DNA from: Meconema thalassinum | Lineage: Eukaryota > Arthropoda > Insecta > Orthoptera > Tettigoniidae | Direction: 5' to 3' | DNA: 64,000 nucleotides | Assembly: GCA_946902985.2 (NCBI GenBank) | Contig: OX336389.2 | Span: forward strand, 789,384,979 to 789,448,978 | Shown here: positions 23,893-36,000 of the stretch, one piece after another | How positions within the stretch are numbered: the stretch's first letter is position 1 | Layout: each line of letters begins with the position of its first letter | The notes under the pieces: model-generated | Seen by the model: only the letters and a program-made list of their open reading frames with translations | What the model was told of the DNA's origin: nothing | Databases searched by the model: none | Program-made: the position numbers and the translations under genes

Positions 23893-25600
23893 GATGTGAA
23901 TCACTGGAGTGACCTCACCGGCACACGTGCAAGATAACTCCTCCTTATGAATCATTTCGTTCGTCTTACGATTCTATTGCATCTCATGTCTTAATATGTA
24001 GAAATTTCTTCTTGTCTTATAATTAAAACCTCCAATAATACTGTATTTAAATTTGCCCAATGACCTGTTTTCATTCCGTATTCCTTTTAAGACCTCACAT
24101 CTCTGCTTATTTCCTGCCTGTCATCCTTATGGTCCTAAGTTTTTTAATCCCTTATTTCATTGAGAATATCCATGGTCCTTAGTTCGTGTCCTTTTGAGCC
24201 TCCCTCAAAAGGGTACAGTACTTAGAATTAAACCTTCTATAAGATAAAAGTCATTTGTATTTCCTTGGTAACATTAATAATTTTCTGGGAACTATGCTTT
24301 TCCGTGTTAAAGGCTCGACGAGTGATACAAATAACTGGAAATCTTGTGTGGCAACTCCTTTCATGGAAGAACTTGCCGAGTCAAACATTTTAAAAGAGCA
24401 ACCATTAAAATATAGTGTTTTACTAAACTTAAGAAATAAAAACGAAAATAACGGGTAAACGGTTAATCTAATTGCAAAATTAAGCCCACAATAATGTAAT
24501 TACAACTTAATTTTCTTGAGCCCTTTTGAGCACTGTTCACAGTGGCAGTTCCTGTCAGCCCGTAAGCAAGGGATACTGAAGGATATTTACAAAATTTTAT
24601 TCCTGAGGAGTGAAAAATAGGCTTCTTCCAAAACTACTTTAGTTACACACAATTAACTTGGCAGGACCGCTCTTTGATGAACTTGGAAGGAGGTGTGCTT
24701 GAGGAACTTGCTTTTACACTGCTGCCTGGCAGATTATTGAGAATGTATGATTCACATGTCTTTCTGGGAGTCATTAGGAATTGAAAATGCTGTCAATTAT
24801 CACTGCTGCACTGGAAATATTTGTTATATTACGTAAATAAATGGCTTTATTTCTTGCTCATTCAACGACGCAAGCCATGCATGAGGTGCACACACTGACG
24901 TAATATGACGTCCTATCACTGTTGCCAAAATGTCAGATACAAAATATACCACACGGCCCACGTAACGTCGTAATTATGTGAAAGAAGAAATAATTGGCAA
25001 AACCGTTGGCCGTGATAAAGATTACTAAAGCGTGACAAAAACCAGGGGGGTTTATACTGACTAAAACGGCCCGTAGGGCCGCGCTACGAAACAATTATTG
25101 GTCTGGGCAAAAACAACTGGTCCGGATTAAAATAATGGGCTAGGCAAAAAACCATTGGCTTGGATGAAAATTGTTGGTGCGTTGTGATATTCTTGATTGG
25201 AATTGGAGATTGTTAACTCGCAACCCGCACAATTAATGTAACTTAAAACTGAAACTTGGCGCATTTTCACATTGACTTGACGGCGCTCTATTGCTTTATG
25301 ATACCGGATATGAAATAGTACCGAATTCGTGGGGTTGACAATAATGCACTTGTTGCTAAACCAGGCACAATATGGCAGACCCAGCTGGAATTTTATATTT
25401 ATAAGTCGTGATCAAATTAGGGACGGTGGGTGGGTTATGGACAGCGGAAGAGTAAACATCTATTAGGTTACTGCATCATCTCCAGATGTTTTCACGAACA
25501 TTACTACGGGTATTTTAGCCAATTTCAGTAGTTTAAGGTTTTTCCCTCTAGGTTCTGGTCAAGGAAGTTCTACTTTGAAAGTGAATACGCAACTGACGAA
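23893..25600. other. Noncoding stretch with a short tandem patch
   Basis: No gene seen. At 25060-25185, a palindromic GGCCCGTAGGGCC is followed by four to five imperfect ~20 bp units built on ATTGGTCTGGGCAAAAAC-like sequence. Confidence 0.45.
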
Positions 25601-25611
25601 TTATCCTACCA

Positions 25612-25790
25612 TTGTTGCTGCGTGGCACAGTGGTAACGTTCATGCCCACTGTTCCAAAGGTTACGGGATCGAATCCCGACACAGATAGTTGACATTTGAG
25701 GGTGCTTAAATGCGAGAGAGCTGTGTCACTAAGTTTACTAACTCTTTTAACTGCGGGTCATCCATTCTTTTGTATGCTCATTTGTTATGA
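25612..25790 (+). repeat. tRNA-derived SINE, family B
   Basis: A-box-like TGGCACAGTGGTAACG and B-box GGGATCGAATCCC (near 25667) are spaced as in a tRNA promoter. The following segment (GTTGACATTTGAGGGTGCTTAAATG) recurs in diverged form at 57440-57470. No target duplication identified. Confidence 0.75.
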
Positions 25791-26663
25791 ACCGTAACAT
25801 TTATAGGCCTATACCATCCGCTCGGATTTACTTTTATGCGGGCTGGAAGCAAAACTGTTCTGGCGGGACCTATCGTCTTTTATTTATTTAAACGGATTTT
25901 TATAAACAAATAAATGTATTTTCGTTGACTTTTCAAAAAATGCAAGAATTATCCTGTACTATTGAGACGATTTGGAAGGTTTTGGCACAAATCGCACCCT
26001 ATAACTCCCACTGTGAAAGCTTCTGTTTTGTGAAACATACACCTTAGAGTCTTATATATTTGATAATGATAATAATAATTATAATAATAATAATAATGAT
26101 GATAGTATTTTATAGTATTCCAACAATATTCTGATTAACGGTGGTGCATTATGGACTTAAATTGATAACGTCTCAAGAAATGGGTCGAAGAAATTTATTA
26201 TGTATACAACTCATGTATTGAACTGTAAAAGAGTAGTTCCGTGAAGAAATATATAGCCCATTTTCATATATCCTACTTATGTTTATTGCCTCTATCAACG
26301 TACAAAATTTCAGTTTGATTGCTGTAATAGAATCGTTTATATTGAGAAGTGTCTAAATATTTGGTATGGTCGCCATGTTGGATTTGTATAACAGAAGACC
26401 ATAGAGTTATGTACTATTAGATGACGATTATTGCGTAGGTTCATTATTCAAACGTTAACTTCGATCGCATAATTAGGACACAAGAAATAAAAACTTGATT
26501 TTAGAATTTCGCACAGCCACTATCTTGAGATTATGTAAACAATTGAACTAAATTAGTTATCAATGCATTACAATAAGTATAAACATTTGCTGTGCCATTT
26601 TTCACTGCGCTCGGATAGTTAAATCACGAGAAAAGTATATTTAAATGTTTCAACTTCACTTGG

Positions 26664-27167
26664 ATATAAAAAGTAGGTTATCACAGGCAAGGAAAGCATT
26701 TCTACAGAAAAAATCCGTTGACATCGTATATATATTTAGGTATTAGGAAGTCATTTTTGAAAGCCTTTGTCTGGAGCGTGGCGCTCTATGAAAGTGAAAC
26801 TTGGACTATTGGTGCAGCAGAAAAGAGGAGAATTGAAGCGTTTGAAATGTGGTGTTACAGGAGAATGATGATGATCAGATGGGTAGATAGGGTTACGAAT
26901 GAAGAGGTATTGGGACGAGTGGGAGAAGAGAGATGTTTCTGGCAACTGCTAATGAAGAGAAGAGATAGGTTGATAGGACACATACTAAGACACGCAGGAA
27001 TAGCAACCTTAGTTATAGAAGGAAGGGTCGAGGATGAGGGGTAGACCAAGGTTAGAATATGTAAACTTATTGCCTCGGATGTAGGGTGTGGTAGCTATGC
27101 AGAGATGAAACGATTAGCTCATGACAGGGAGGCATTGAGGACTGCATCAAACCAGTCGAAAGACTGA
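26664..27167 (+). pseudogene. RTE LINE reverse transcriptase C-terminal fragment, frameshifted
   Basis: The remnant covers only the C-terminal domain after the catalytic Asp pair: LGIRKSFLKAFVWSVALY, ESETWT, then EMWCYRRMMMIRWVD and RVGEERCF, all near-identical to copy 1. The frame is broken near 26710 and again near 27035, where copy 1 has extra bases before RGRPR. It cannot encode an active enzyme. It shows that this RTE subfamily inserted more than once locally. Confidence 0.93.
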
Positions 27168-27183
27168 TGACTCAAACACACAC
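26664..27183 (+). mobile_element. 5'-truncated RTE-type LINE, copy 2
   Basis: Bounded by a perfect 11 bp target duplication, ACTTCACTTGG, at 26653-26663 and 27184-27194. It matches the last half of the element at 15981-17008, including the near-absent 3' untranslated region, but its tail is (CA)n instead of (CAA)n. Confidence 0.95.
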
Positions 27184-27754
27184 ACTTCACTTGGCCGCCA
27201 TGTTTGTATTATAGCCTACTTGACAGATTTTTGAAATTTACATAGGTGAACTTCTAGTAGTGCTCATTATCACCGCACAAACTTCAGGGTGAAATGAGTA
27301 ACAGTTTCGGATGGTATAGAATGCGGGTTAAATATTTCGCACAGCCGCAATGTTGAATTGGTGAGGCATAAAAAAATTGAAAGGCACGGTCGGGGTTGGA
27401 CAAAATACAACTATGCCCTTACCGAGTTTCATTGAAATCGCTCCAGCCGATTAGTGTTTATTCGGGGGACGCATACATACACACACCCGGTCAAAAGGTG
27501 ATCTCATAAGCCTATTTTTTCATAAATGAAAATAGGCTAAAAATGGCAATTCGACACCGTTGGGTATCACTATAGATGTGTGGATTTTGTGGCACAGTAG
27601 TGCTTCCATAGTTTTTACTTTACCAATATGGTATTGAATATCAAAGTAAGAGTAGGCGATTTGGTATTTACGGAACATATTGTTTAATTTAGAGCCATTC
27701 TTGTACATTGAGACGAGAGTGAAACATGAGCTATCATGTATCGGTGCTTTGTAC

Positions 27755-30741
27755 TGTGACCGATCCAGTCAGGGTCAATTCCCGGCCCCGGATGACAGAA
27801 GATCGAGAGGAGACCGGAGAGTCAGTATGACGTCATGGACTGACGCGGCGAGGCAACCGCGAGAGTAGGGGAATGCTCCAGAAGGTTCCAACCCCTCCCA
27901 CATTCTTTTTCTCGAAGAAGGACGGAGTTCCGGAATGTTCAGTATGTGAGTCGACAGTGTGTGAGTCAATAGTGCGTGGACGAGTATGTTATACAGCGGA
28001 GCACGGGAGAGTAGCCCATGTCATGTAGACAGTGATTTTACATCGGGAACTTGAATGGTTTTCGTGAGTGATCAGCAGGCTATGAAGCCTGAAACTAGCG
28101 TGCATGTATTGCCAGTGAGTTTTTTTTACAGTGAAGTATGTCAGTTTGTTTGTCGAACAGTGTGAATTTCAAGACGATATCGGACTCTCTAGTATGTGAG
28201 GAAATAGTCAGAGCTGATAAAGGAAGTCCGTTTATGCCGACAATTTATGTTCATTAAAGATGAATATCAGGAGGTGTTTAAAATTACAAGTATCAGGGGA
28301 AGAACTATATAACGATAGTCGAGGCGAAGCATTATCGCGAGGCCCTATATTGTAACAGACATCCATTCGGAAATAGCATAGCAGTGTGGCATTTTAAGAA
28401 ACGCAGCGAGAATGCAAGAGGGAAGGCTACATCTACTTTAAGCTTGTGTTGGAAGACTGTAGGCCGCAAGCAACTTGATATGTCGGTCAAGGCCAGCTCG
28501 AAATAGCTCCTCGTGGAAGGAAGTGTGTCACTGGGTTAAAGGAAAGTGAAGACATATAAATCAAGTGAACCAGGAATTAGACGCTCTAGTGCGCGAGCGT
28601 GAAAGTGCTCTGAGATAGTGAAATGTAATATTGCCACACGGCAGCATGAACTTAATAACCATGGACTCAAATATTCTGGGAATCAACATGCATATTAACA
28701 CGCAAATTATGCTACACTGAACTTCTAAAGGGGCCATAATGGGGTGAACGGTCGCAACGAGTTGGACGAGTGGACCATGGTTGGGACGTCGGGACACGCC
28801 GCTGCTGAAGGTGACCGGGGACAACCTGTGGGCGGACATGGGCGTCGCCAGGAGATCGAGACGTGCCGGGGGCGGATACCTCTACCAGCACGCTGGGAGA
28901 CCACATCGCGGAGACACTGGAGGAACTACGCCGCCCTGATGCCGCAGACGACGACGACGCCGACGCCGACGCCATGGATTTCCGAGGACACCGGATATAA
29001 AGTAAGACGTTTCATTTCCATCCTTGTTCATCAGGAAGAAGAGAAATTCTACCTCGGATAGCCATGCCATGGGATAGCCTGAGATCGTGTAACTTAACGC
29101 CCTTTATAATCATTTATTCCAGATTGAAAGAGCATCATTTTTTTTCATAGAGTCGTGCAGATGTTTTCTTGTCTTTCTTTTGGGGTCATTTGACCTACAT
29201 AAATTTACAGCATCAATGGTAGGAGTAAGATATGTATTTATTCTCTGAGACATAATAATAATAATAATAATTTGAGATTGGGTTACGATAATAGGAGATG
29301 CCCACTTTGCTGGGAGATTCTAGCATGTCGATTTCAGAGGTCACTATTCGAATTTTATTCTGAAAGGTTTGTCACGGATTGCATAGATTTTTATAGCAAA
29401 TGAATATGGTTGGAGATTGTCGGATAAGGTTCCTTGGATAGGATGCCATATTATCATACGACCTCGTGGTCCCGATAAAGTTGATACGCTCTGTTAGTGT
29501 GGGTTCTTGAGACATGCTAATAATGCATGATTTATTTTGTAATGATGTTGTGTAAAGTTTATGTGATAATTATGTGGTAATTAGATATGGTATTATTCCG
29601 TCATATATGACGAGGTTATTCACGGGGCGACGTATGTCCGTGGAATTGAATTTGTGAGGACAGGGTCCTCTTGACGAACGTGCTACGTTCATTGATGAGT
29701 TGTATTGAATAGCGCAGGTGTGTAATTGATGGTGCGCTCGACAGTCAGGTCGTTTGGATCCTCACACAGAGTGTTCGTCGGAAGGGTTACGATTAAATGT
29801 TTGTTGTGAGTATGAGATACGCTAGGGCGCCTTATTGCGAGGTTCTTAGCCTTTCATAAACATTAGACAATGCCATAATTTAATTACAATGACAAATATG
29901 ACAAATATGACAGTGTGGATCAAGGTTGTTGGAAAGGCGGAGATAAATTAGTAATAATAATAAGAATTAGTAGTGTAAATATGTAAGCACAATCGGGGTG
30001 TGTTAATAATTTATGATAGGTTATAATTAATTGTTGAAATGTCATATTATGTGAAGCTGAGTCGATGTTTGAGTGCTATTTGGTGTAATATGATGCTCTT
30101 TAATTATTCATTTGCAGTTCGATAGAGGAGATCCGTCCATTGCTGTATAAGGGTAGACAGTTGTAATTTACATAGATATTCGATATTTTCTTTGAATTTT
30201 TGCCGCAGGTGAACTTTGTGATAAGTGACTAGTGATGTTTACATGCGTGTGCACCGATAGATTAAGGTTAATTTAGCTTTTGAAAGGCGATCTCCTTGTC
30301 GGAACTTTAAGAGAGGACACCCACGAGTTTGAATAAGTGTAATTTTCTTTTGTTTGTTTAGGGACTATGAACTTTATTTTTTTTCTCGGACTTTGCCCCA
30401 CCCTAACTTTATACTCGTGCGTGATAGGCAGGTTGCATATTTATTTATCCTTGGGCCAATAAAGGAGCAGATGTGATTTTACGAGGGCTTTTCCTTTCTT
30501 TTCTGTTTGTCAATTCAAGTTGAGGTTTTGCTTGTGAATCCTGGTTCAGTCTATTTGCCATCCCAACCCGTAAACGACCCGAGACCCTTTGTCTCTAGCT
30601 CGCTGGAGCTTTTCTTTTAGTCTTGTCTGTATGAACCAAGATTCATGCCCTAATTTTTTTACCCACTCCCTTGGCTGTTTCTTCTGATGGGGCCGGGATG
30701 CTAGCCGGGTGATCGCCTGTCCCATTGGAGAAACGGGCACA
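27755..30741 (+). repeat. 5' LTR (2987 bp) of the Gypsy-type element
   Basis: It matches 36386-39390 end to end. At about 3 kb it is several times longer than most Gypsy LTRs. A TATATAA at 28306-28312 and AATAAA at 30458-30463 are candidate promoter and polyadenylation signals. It contains a GC-rich island at about 28740-29000 with a 94-codon ORF, and a short (AAT)n near 29250. Confidence 0.97.
28777..29061 (+). CDS. ORF of 94 codons inside the 5' LTR, doubtful
   Basis: ATG in ACCATGG context opens 94 codons with a Gly/Arg-rich first half, a Thr-Pro run (QTTTTPTPTPW) from GACGACGCC repeats, and a basic end. The 3' LTR holds the same frame at 37425-37709 without a stop. However, I count six base differences in the wider frame from 28744, all changing an amino acid, which gives no sign of purifying selection. 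AAAGTAAGAC at 29000-29009 resembles a 5' splice site. I recognise no domain. Confidence 0.2.
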   Translation: MVGTSGHAAAEGDRGQPVGGHGRRQEIETCRGRIPLPARWETTSRRHWRNYAALMPQTTTTPTPTPWISEDTGYKVRRFISILVHQEEEKFYLG

Positions 30742-30754
30742 GGGGGGGGGGGGG
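30742..30754 (+). other. G13 run between 5' LTR and primer site
   Basis: Thirteen G directly follow the LTR end GGGCACA, with AG before the primer binding site. It is probably slippage-prone; no role is known to me. Confidence 0.9.
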
Positions 30755-30756
30755 AG

Positions 30757-30772
30757 TGGCGCCCCCAACGTG
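30757..30772 (+). other. Primer binding site, tRNA-Lys type
   Basis: TGGCGCCCCCAACGTG, 15 bases after the LTR, matches the complement of the 3' end of insect tRNA-Lys(CTT), TGGCGCCCAACGTGGGG, except for two extra C. It would prime minus-strand DNA synthesis. Confidence 0.8.
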
Positions 30773-31049
30773 TTTGGCTCGACGACGATGGTGTGTTTCG
30801 TTTCCGTCATGGGCATGTTTTTTTTACTCAATCGTTTGTCGTGGTGATGGGAGTATACTGTGTGGTCAGATTCGTGCCTTTGATGGGAGCGCGATGCTTG
30901 CCATGTGTAATTCTTGTGTAAAATTAACCTCGTATCACACTGAGCCTTTAGTGAACCATTGGACAGGGTTGGTACACGATGTCCGGTTATGGCTATACTC
31001 GACGACCTACATTCCCATGTAGGCCCCTATATTTAAGTTGTATGGTAAG

Positions 31050-33014
31050 ATGTCACAAGTAGTAACCGCAGAAAATATTGCTGATATATTAAAACAAATC
31101 CAAGTTGGATTAAATGGTCTAACCACTGAAATGAATAATGTTAAGGATAGTGTTCGGTCAATTAAAACAAACATGAACAGCGATATGGATCGCTTATGGA
31201 CGGCACAAGAGGGTGTCGGTATTCAGGTAGCAGAGGTACAGAGGACACAAGAGGGTGTCGGCACTCAAATAGCAGGAATAAAAAAAGATGTTAGTGATAA
31301 AGTTGATGGTCTCAGAACCGACTTATTAGAAGTCATGGGATCTAATCTTAAGAGTTTTGAATCTCATTTGCAGAAAAACATTGATGCTGTAGGACGTAAT
31401 CTTAGGCTATCAGGAAAGGCTATAGATAATAAGATTAATCTACTCGATAAAAAGGTAGAAACTACATTCCAAGTGCTCACCGCGGAGCTCAAAGTTTCTA
31501 TGGCACGGCAAATCAGGGATACTCAGAGTTCGCTTCGGGGGAATATTGAAGGACTTGAGGAGAAGTTGAACAGTAATATTAAAGGCATGGGACAAAATTA
31601 GACGGCAAAAATTGAGCAAATTGGTCAGTCTAACGAGGAAACCCTGGATAAGTTGAAACAGGACGTGTCAGGTTGGAAAGAAGAGGTTGCGAAGGACGTG
31701 AAAAACATGCAGATATAGGTTGAATCATTCCAGGACACGTATGACAGGAAAATCACTCATTCACAAACGACATTACTCGAACATGTGAGAGAATCTATCC
31801 ACACTTCCATTGTTGAGTTGGAGGAGAATATCATTATTCAACAGGGAAGGCAACTCACTCGATTAGGCAACATAGAGGCGGAAATGACGCAGATAAAAGA
31901 CAAATCGGAGTCAGAAAGGGTTAGATGGTCCGAAATTGAAAACACGCTACCTCTTAACGGGACGGAAAGTGAAAACGCCCCATCTTCTAGAAAGGCGGGT
32001 GAGGTAGTCGCAACGCCAAGAACACGGAGTACAAATCCCGCGGGACACCTGACCATCATTAGAAGTATAGACCACCAGCCGAGGAAATTCTCGGGGAACA
32101 ATGGGACTAATAACGTCACACCCATCGAATTTATGAGGGAGGTCCGTGAATACATGGCGGAGAATAAGATACCACGTGAGAGGGAACTAAGAGTTATTGA
32201 GAGGTCCCTGGAATCGACGGCATTAACTTGGTTTCGCGCATTTCGATACACGTTCACGAGCACGGATGAGTTCGAACGATTATTAATCAAACGTTTTTGG
32301 AGCCCTGAAGAACAATTGAACATACGGGCGGAACTATACGCTAAACGATATGCGACGTCCAATCCGACTAGGTATGCGGGGTACTTCGCATCGCAACTCG
32401 CCAGGCTGCAGTATTTGATTCCACCAGTGCCGGAGGACGAATTGGTCCAAGCCATTATACGACAGTTACCTGTAGAGGTCCAGAAGTGTGTAATACCGTC
32501 AGGAGCCGAGATTTTAGAGGGATGTGAAGAGATTCTTCGAAAACTTGACCACACTAGCGCACAGTTACAGGCGAGGTCCGGACGACAGGAAAATAGAGAT
32601 GTAAACACGGTCGTGATTGACAAAATTGCGCAGACGGAAGAGCGAACGCCGCGGGAGACGGACAGGCCAAGGGACACAGGGTACTATCGGAGCCGAGATA
32701 GGAGCTACGGTGGAACAGACGAGCGACCCAGATGGAGGAATAAACCGTACGAAGAGCGTAGGAGATCCCGATTCAACAATACGAAGGGACGATATGGTGA
32801 ATATCAGCGAAGGCAGTCAAATCAATATTATCAGAGACAGAATGCCTATAGGGATTCTCGTTCGCAGGGGTCGCGGCCGAGCTATACGGAAAGACATCGA
32901 GAGAGCCAGGAATATTTACAACAATTACGGAGTAATCCATCCGCACCACCGGGGGAAGCTGACCGACCGCCTGACACAAGTCGGTCAGATCAACAAAAAA
33001 AAACTTCAAATTAG
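31050..33014 (+). pseudogene. gag: Gag polyprotein of the Gypsy-type element, two in-frame TAG stops
   Basis: One frame of about 654 codons, starting at ATG 31050 (MSQVVTAENI), is interrupted by TAG at 31599-31601 and 31716-31718. The first ~300 residues are long coiled coil (TTEMNNVKDSVRSIKTNMNS and similar). Residues ~355-500 form a retrotransposon-gag capsid domain (ALTWFRAFRYTFTSTDEFERL, then AELYAKRYATSNPTRYAGYF). The C-terminus is Arg/Tyr/Gln-rich without a CCHC zinc knuckle, so RNA binding would be through basic repeats. Each TAG is one transition from CAG (Gln). It overlaps pol by about 40 bases, where an A9 run could cause a -1 shift. The open frame on the opposite strand, 31838-32677, is a shadow. 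Confidence 0.9.
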
Positions 33015-36000
33015 GAAATTCCTCAAACCTTGGTCCTCCCGAACTGATTGAAATTCAAGAGATATTTCAGGCTACCGACGAAGACTTGATTCATGAGGTA
33101 GACGTTATCCGCCGCGGGAAGGTGTATCCTTTGCCAATCATAACAGTAGATGTGCTCGGTAAACAAATAAAAACCCTGGTTGACACCGGAGCGATGATTA
33201 GTGTGGTGTCTCAGTCATGTTTGGACGAGGTAATGGAGGCAGGACCCGTACATACTCTACCAGTAGCGAATGTAAAGGTTAGAGGTGTAATTCCCGATCG
33301 CTCAGTGAGATACAAGCTGCAGGCCCTGTTGACGATCAAGATTGCGGGGAGGTTTTATGAGCACGTGTTCGTGGCCATCTCCAACATCAATTTTCAAATA
33401 ATTCTGGGTGTTGACTTCATTTCGGAGTACGGCTGGATTATAAATATGCAAGAGGGTGTTATGTATGTCGGACACGAATCGCCGAGCAGAGGATCGAAAG
33501 ATTATATCAATGCCAACTCGAGCACGCCCTTCTTGGAGAACACACTTGAGAATATCGTGGAACGTGAGGAAGAGACGATCACCCACATGCCCGTTGGTGT
33601 AAAGGAAATTTTGGATCCAACCGTCCAGAAACAGTTTGATGACCTAATACAGGAGTTTCGGGATGTATTTAGCGACAAACCTGGAGTTATCAAGAACTTT
33701 CAGTACGATATCAAGTTGAGTGATGACTCACCATACAGGAAACACATATATCCAGTCCCAGAGAAATGGAAGGAGGAGGTAAAGGCCATGATAAAATCCA
33801 TGGAGAAGGATGGCATAATAAAGAAGGCTCCGACTTCTTTCCTAAACCCTTTAGCGGTTATAAGGAAGCCAAATGGTCGCCTAAGGATTTGTCTGGATGC
33901 ACGTGGAATAAATGCACGCATTTTGTCAGAGTACGACCACCCACCACAAATTAGAGAGCTGCTGAGGCGCTTTAAAGGAAAGAAATATTTCTCAACCGTA
34001 GATCTCACAAATTCCTATTATCATGTCGAATTAACCGAGAACAGCAAGCAATACACTGGCTTCCTGCATGAGCAGAAGACCCACGTCTTTAACCGCCTTC
34101 CCTTCGGTTTGAAAAACAGTGGCCCTGTGCTGATTCGAGCGCTGGACAGCAACTTGAGTGATGAGGTCAAGAAACACGTACTATGTTATGTGGACGATTT
34201 GATCTTGGCATCCACGTCAGTAGAGGAGCACCTGAAACACTTGAGATTATTGTTTGAGAACTTGCTTACGGCCGGATTCAAGGCAAACCTGGAGAAATGC
34301 AATTTCTTTCATCGAGAAATTCGATTTTTGGGACATCTCTTTGACGAACATGGATATCGGCCGAACCCGGAGAAAATTGAGGCGATAGCTGAGTTTCCCA
34401 GACCAGAAAGGGTGAAACAAGTGAGGCAGTTCCTGGGAATGACTTTATTCTTTTCTAGTCATTGTCCCCGTTACACGGATGTAGTTGCCCCTCTGCAGAG
34501 CATGCTCAGGAAAAACAATCGGTGGAAGTGGGATCAGGCGTGTGAAGAGGCCTTCACGCTAGCTAAACACATGCTCCTTAACAACGTTAAACTGGAGAAC
34601 CCAGACTTCTCCAAAACATTTTATATTGACACCGATGATTCAAAGGTAAGAGTGAGCGCTGTGTTGTACCAGTTGGATGACGAGAAGAAACAACATTATC
34701 TGGCATTCACCAGTAGGAAATTGCGACAGCCTGAGCTTAATTACTTTGCCACGGAATTGGAGGCGCTGGCTATAATTTATGCTCTAAAGATGTGGAAGAA
34801 GATTCTTCTAGGGCATAAGGTCGTGATTGTGACGGACCATCGCGCGTTACAGTTTATGTTAAAGTCTGACATTTCAAGCGAAAGAGTCACGCGCTGGACC
34901 CTGTTCCTGCAGCAATTCGATGCAGAAGTTATTCATAGGCCCGGAAAGCAAAACTTTCTAGCGGATGTTTTGAGCAGAAACCCACGTGAGGAGGCTGTTT
35001 TGCACCAGGTAGAGCTAATACCGGACGATCAGGAAACGGTGGAACGTTTGAAACGCCTCAGCCAGGCGCAACGGCGATATACTCCGTTAAGACGGATATA
35101 CCGGTATTTGAAGAATCGCATGGGTGCAGATAATCCCGACTATGCTGGAACGGCGAAGATTGCTCACTTTTATCACATTGTTGGTGACGTGATTCACAAG
35201 TTTGTCGATAAAGACCACACAAGGCTACGTATTGTAATACCGCCGAAGTTGATTTCAGCAGTGGTTTTGTTGGCTCACCGATCTATTGGGCATGGAGGAT
35301 GTGATAAAACCTTACATGCCATAAGGGAAACATTTACCTGGGAGTATATGGGAAAAACCATACGAGCGGTAATCAGGACATGCGACATCTGTCAGAGGTG
35401 CAAATTCCCATCGGACGTATCTAAGGAGAAGCCTAGGGCTATTATACCGACCCGTCCGAATGAATTAATGGCTACGGACCTGTATGGCCCCCTTCCGAGG
35501 TCCACCAGGGGTAACCAATACATCATGGTGACGATGGATGTGTTTACCAAATTAGTCATGTTGCATCCTATACAGAAGGCAACATCCCGGTACGTAATTC
35601 GCAGGATTGAAGCCGGCGTGATTCCAACTGCAGGGAAGCCAGAGTTCCTTCTGAGCGATCACGGAACGCAGTTCACGAGCGCCGAATTTCAAGAATCTAT
35701 GGCACGACTCGGCATAAGGCATATCTTGAGCTCCATAAGATACCCAGAAGGAAATCCTGTTGAAAGGGTAAATGCGGAGATTGGAAAATACTGCCGGATT
35801 TACTGTCATGAACAGCATCATCGATGGATGGAAGTGGTACCCATAATTGAACGTTGCTTGAATTCTACAACACATGAGAGTACCAGACAAATTCCTTGTC
35901 TTCTGCACCATGGACGAAAACCAAGTAGACCTTGGCATGCTGTTATACAGGCACCCCCAGAGATTGAGCCGTCGGTGCAAAGGAGAAACGAACTGGCTCG

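Larger units (their letters stand above)
25840..27545 (+). repeat. Dispersed repeat ending in a hairpin, same family as 12640-13970
   Basis: The end (27440-27545) has GCTCCAGCCGATTAG, a CATACATACACACAC run, then ATCTCATAAGCC and a hairpin with arms CCTATTTTTTCAT / ATGAAAATAGG, matching the end of the 290 bp repeat block. The interior repeats phrases such as ATTTCGCACAGCC (26507 and 27337) and CGCCATGTT. It is interrupted by an RTE fragment. The left bound is approximate. Confidence 0.55.

Noticed and set aside
28744..29061. LTR ORF under purifying selection because both LTRs keep it open
   Set aside because: The LTRs are only about 1% different, so an open frame in both is expected. The six differences I counted all change amino acids, which gives no support for selection.
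31838..32677. 279-codon open frame on the minus strand opposite gag
   Set aside because: It is a shadow of the gag capsid coding strand and shows no motif of its own. Other frames within pol (35552-35980, 35818-36192, 33700-34008) are the same kind of artefact.
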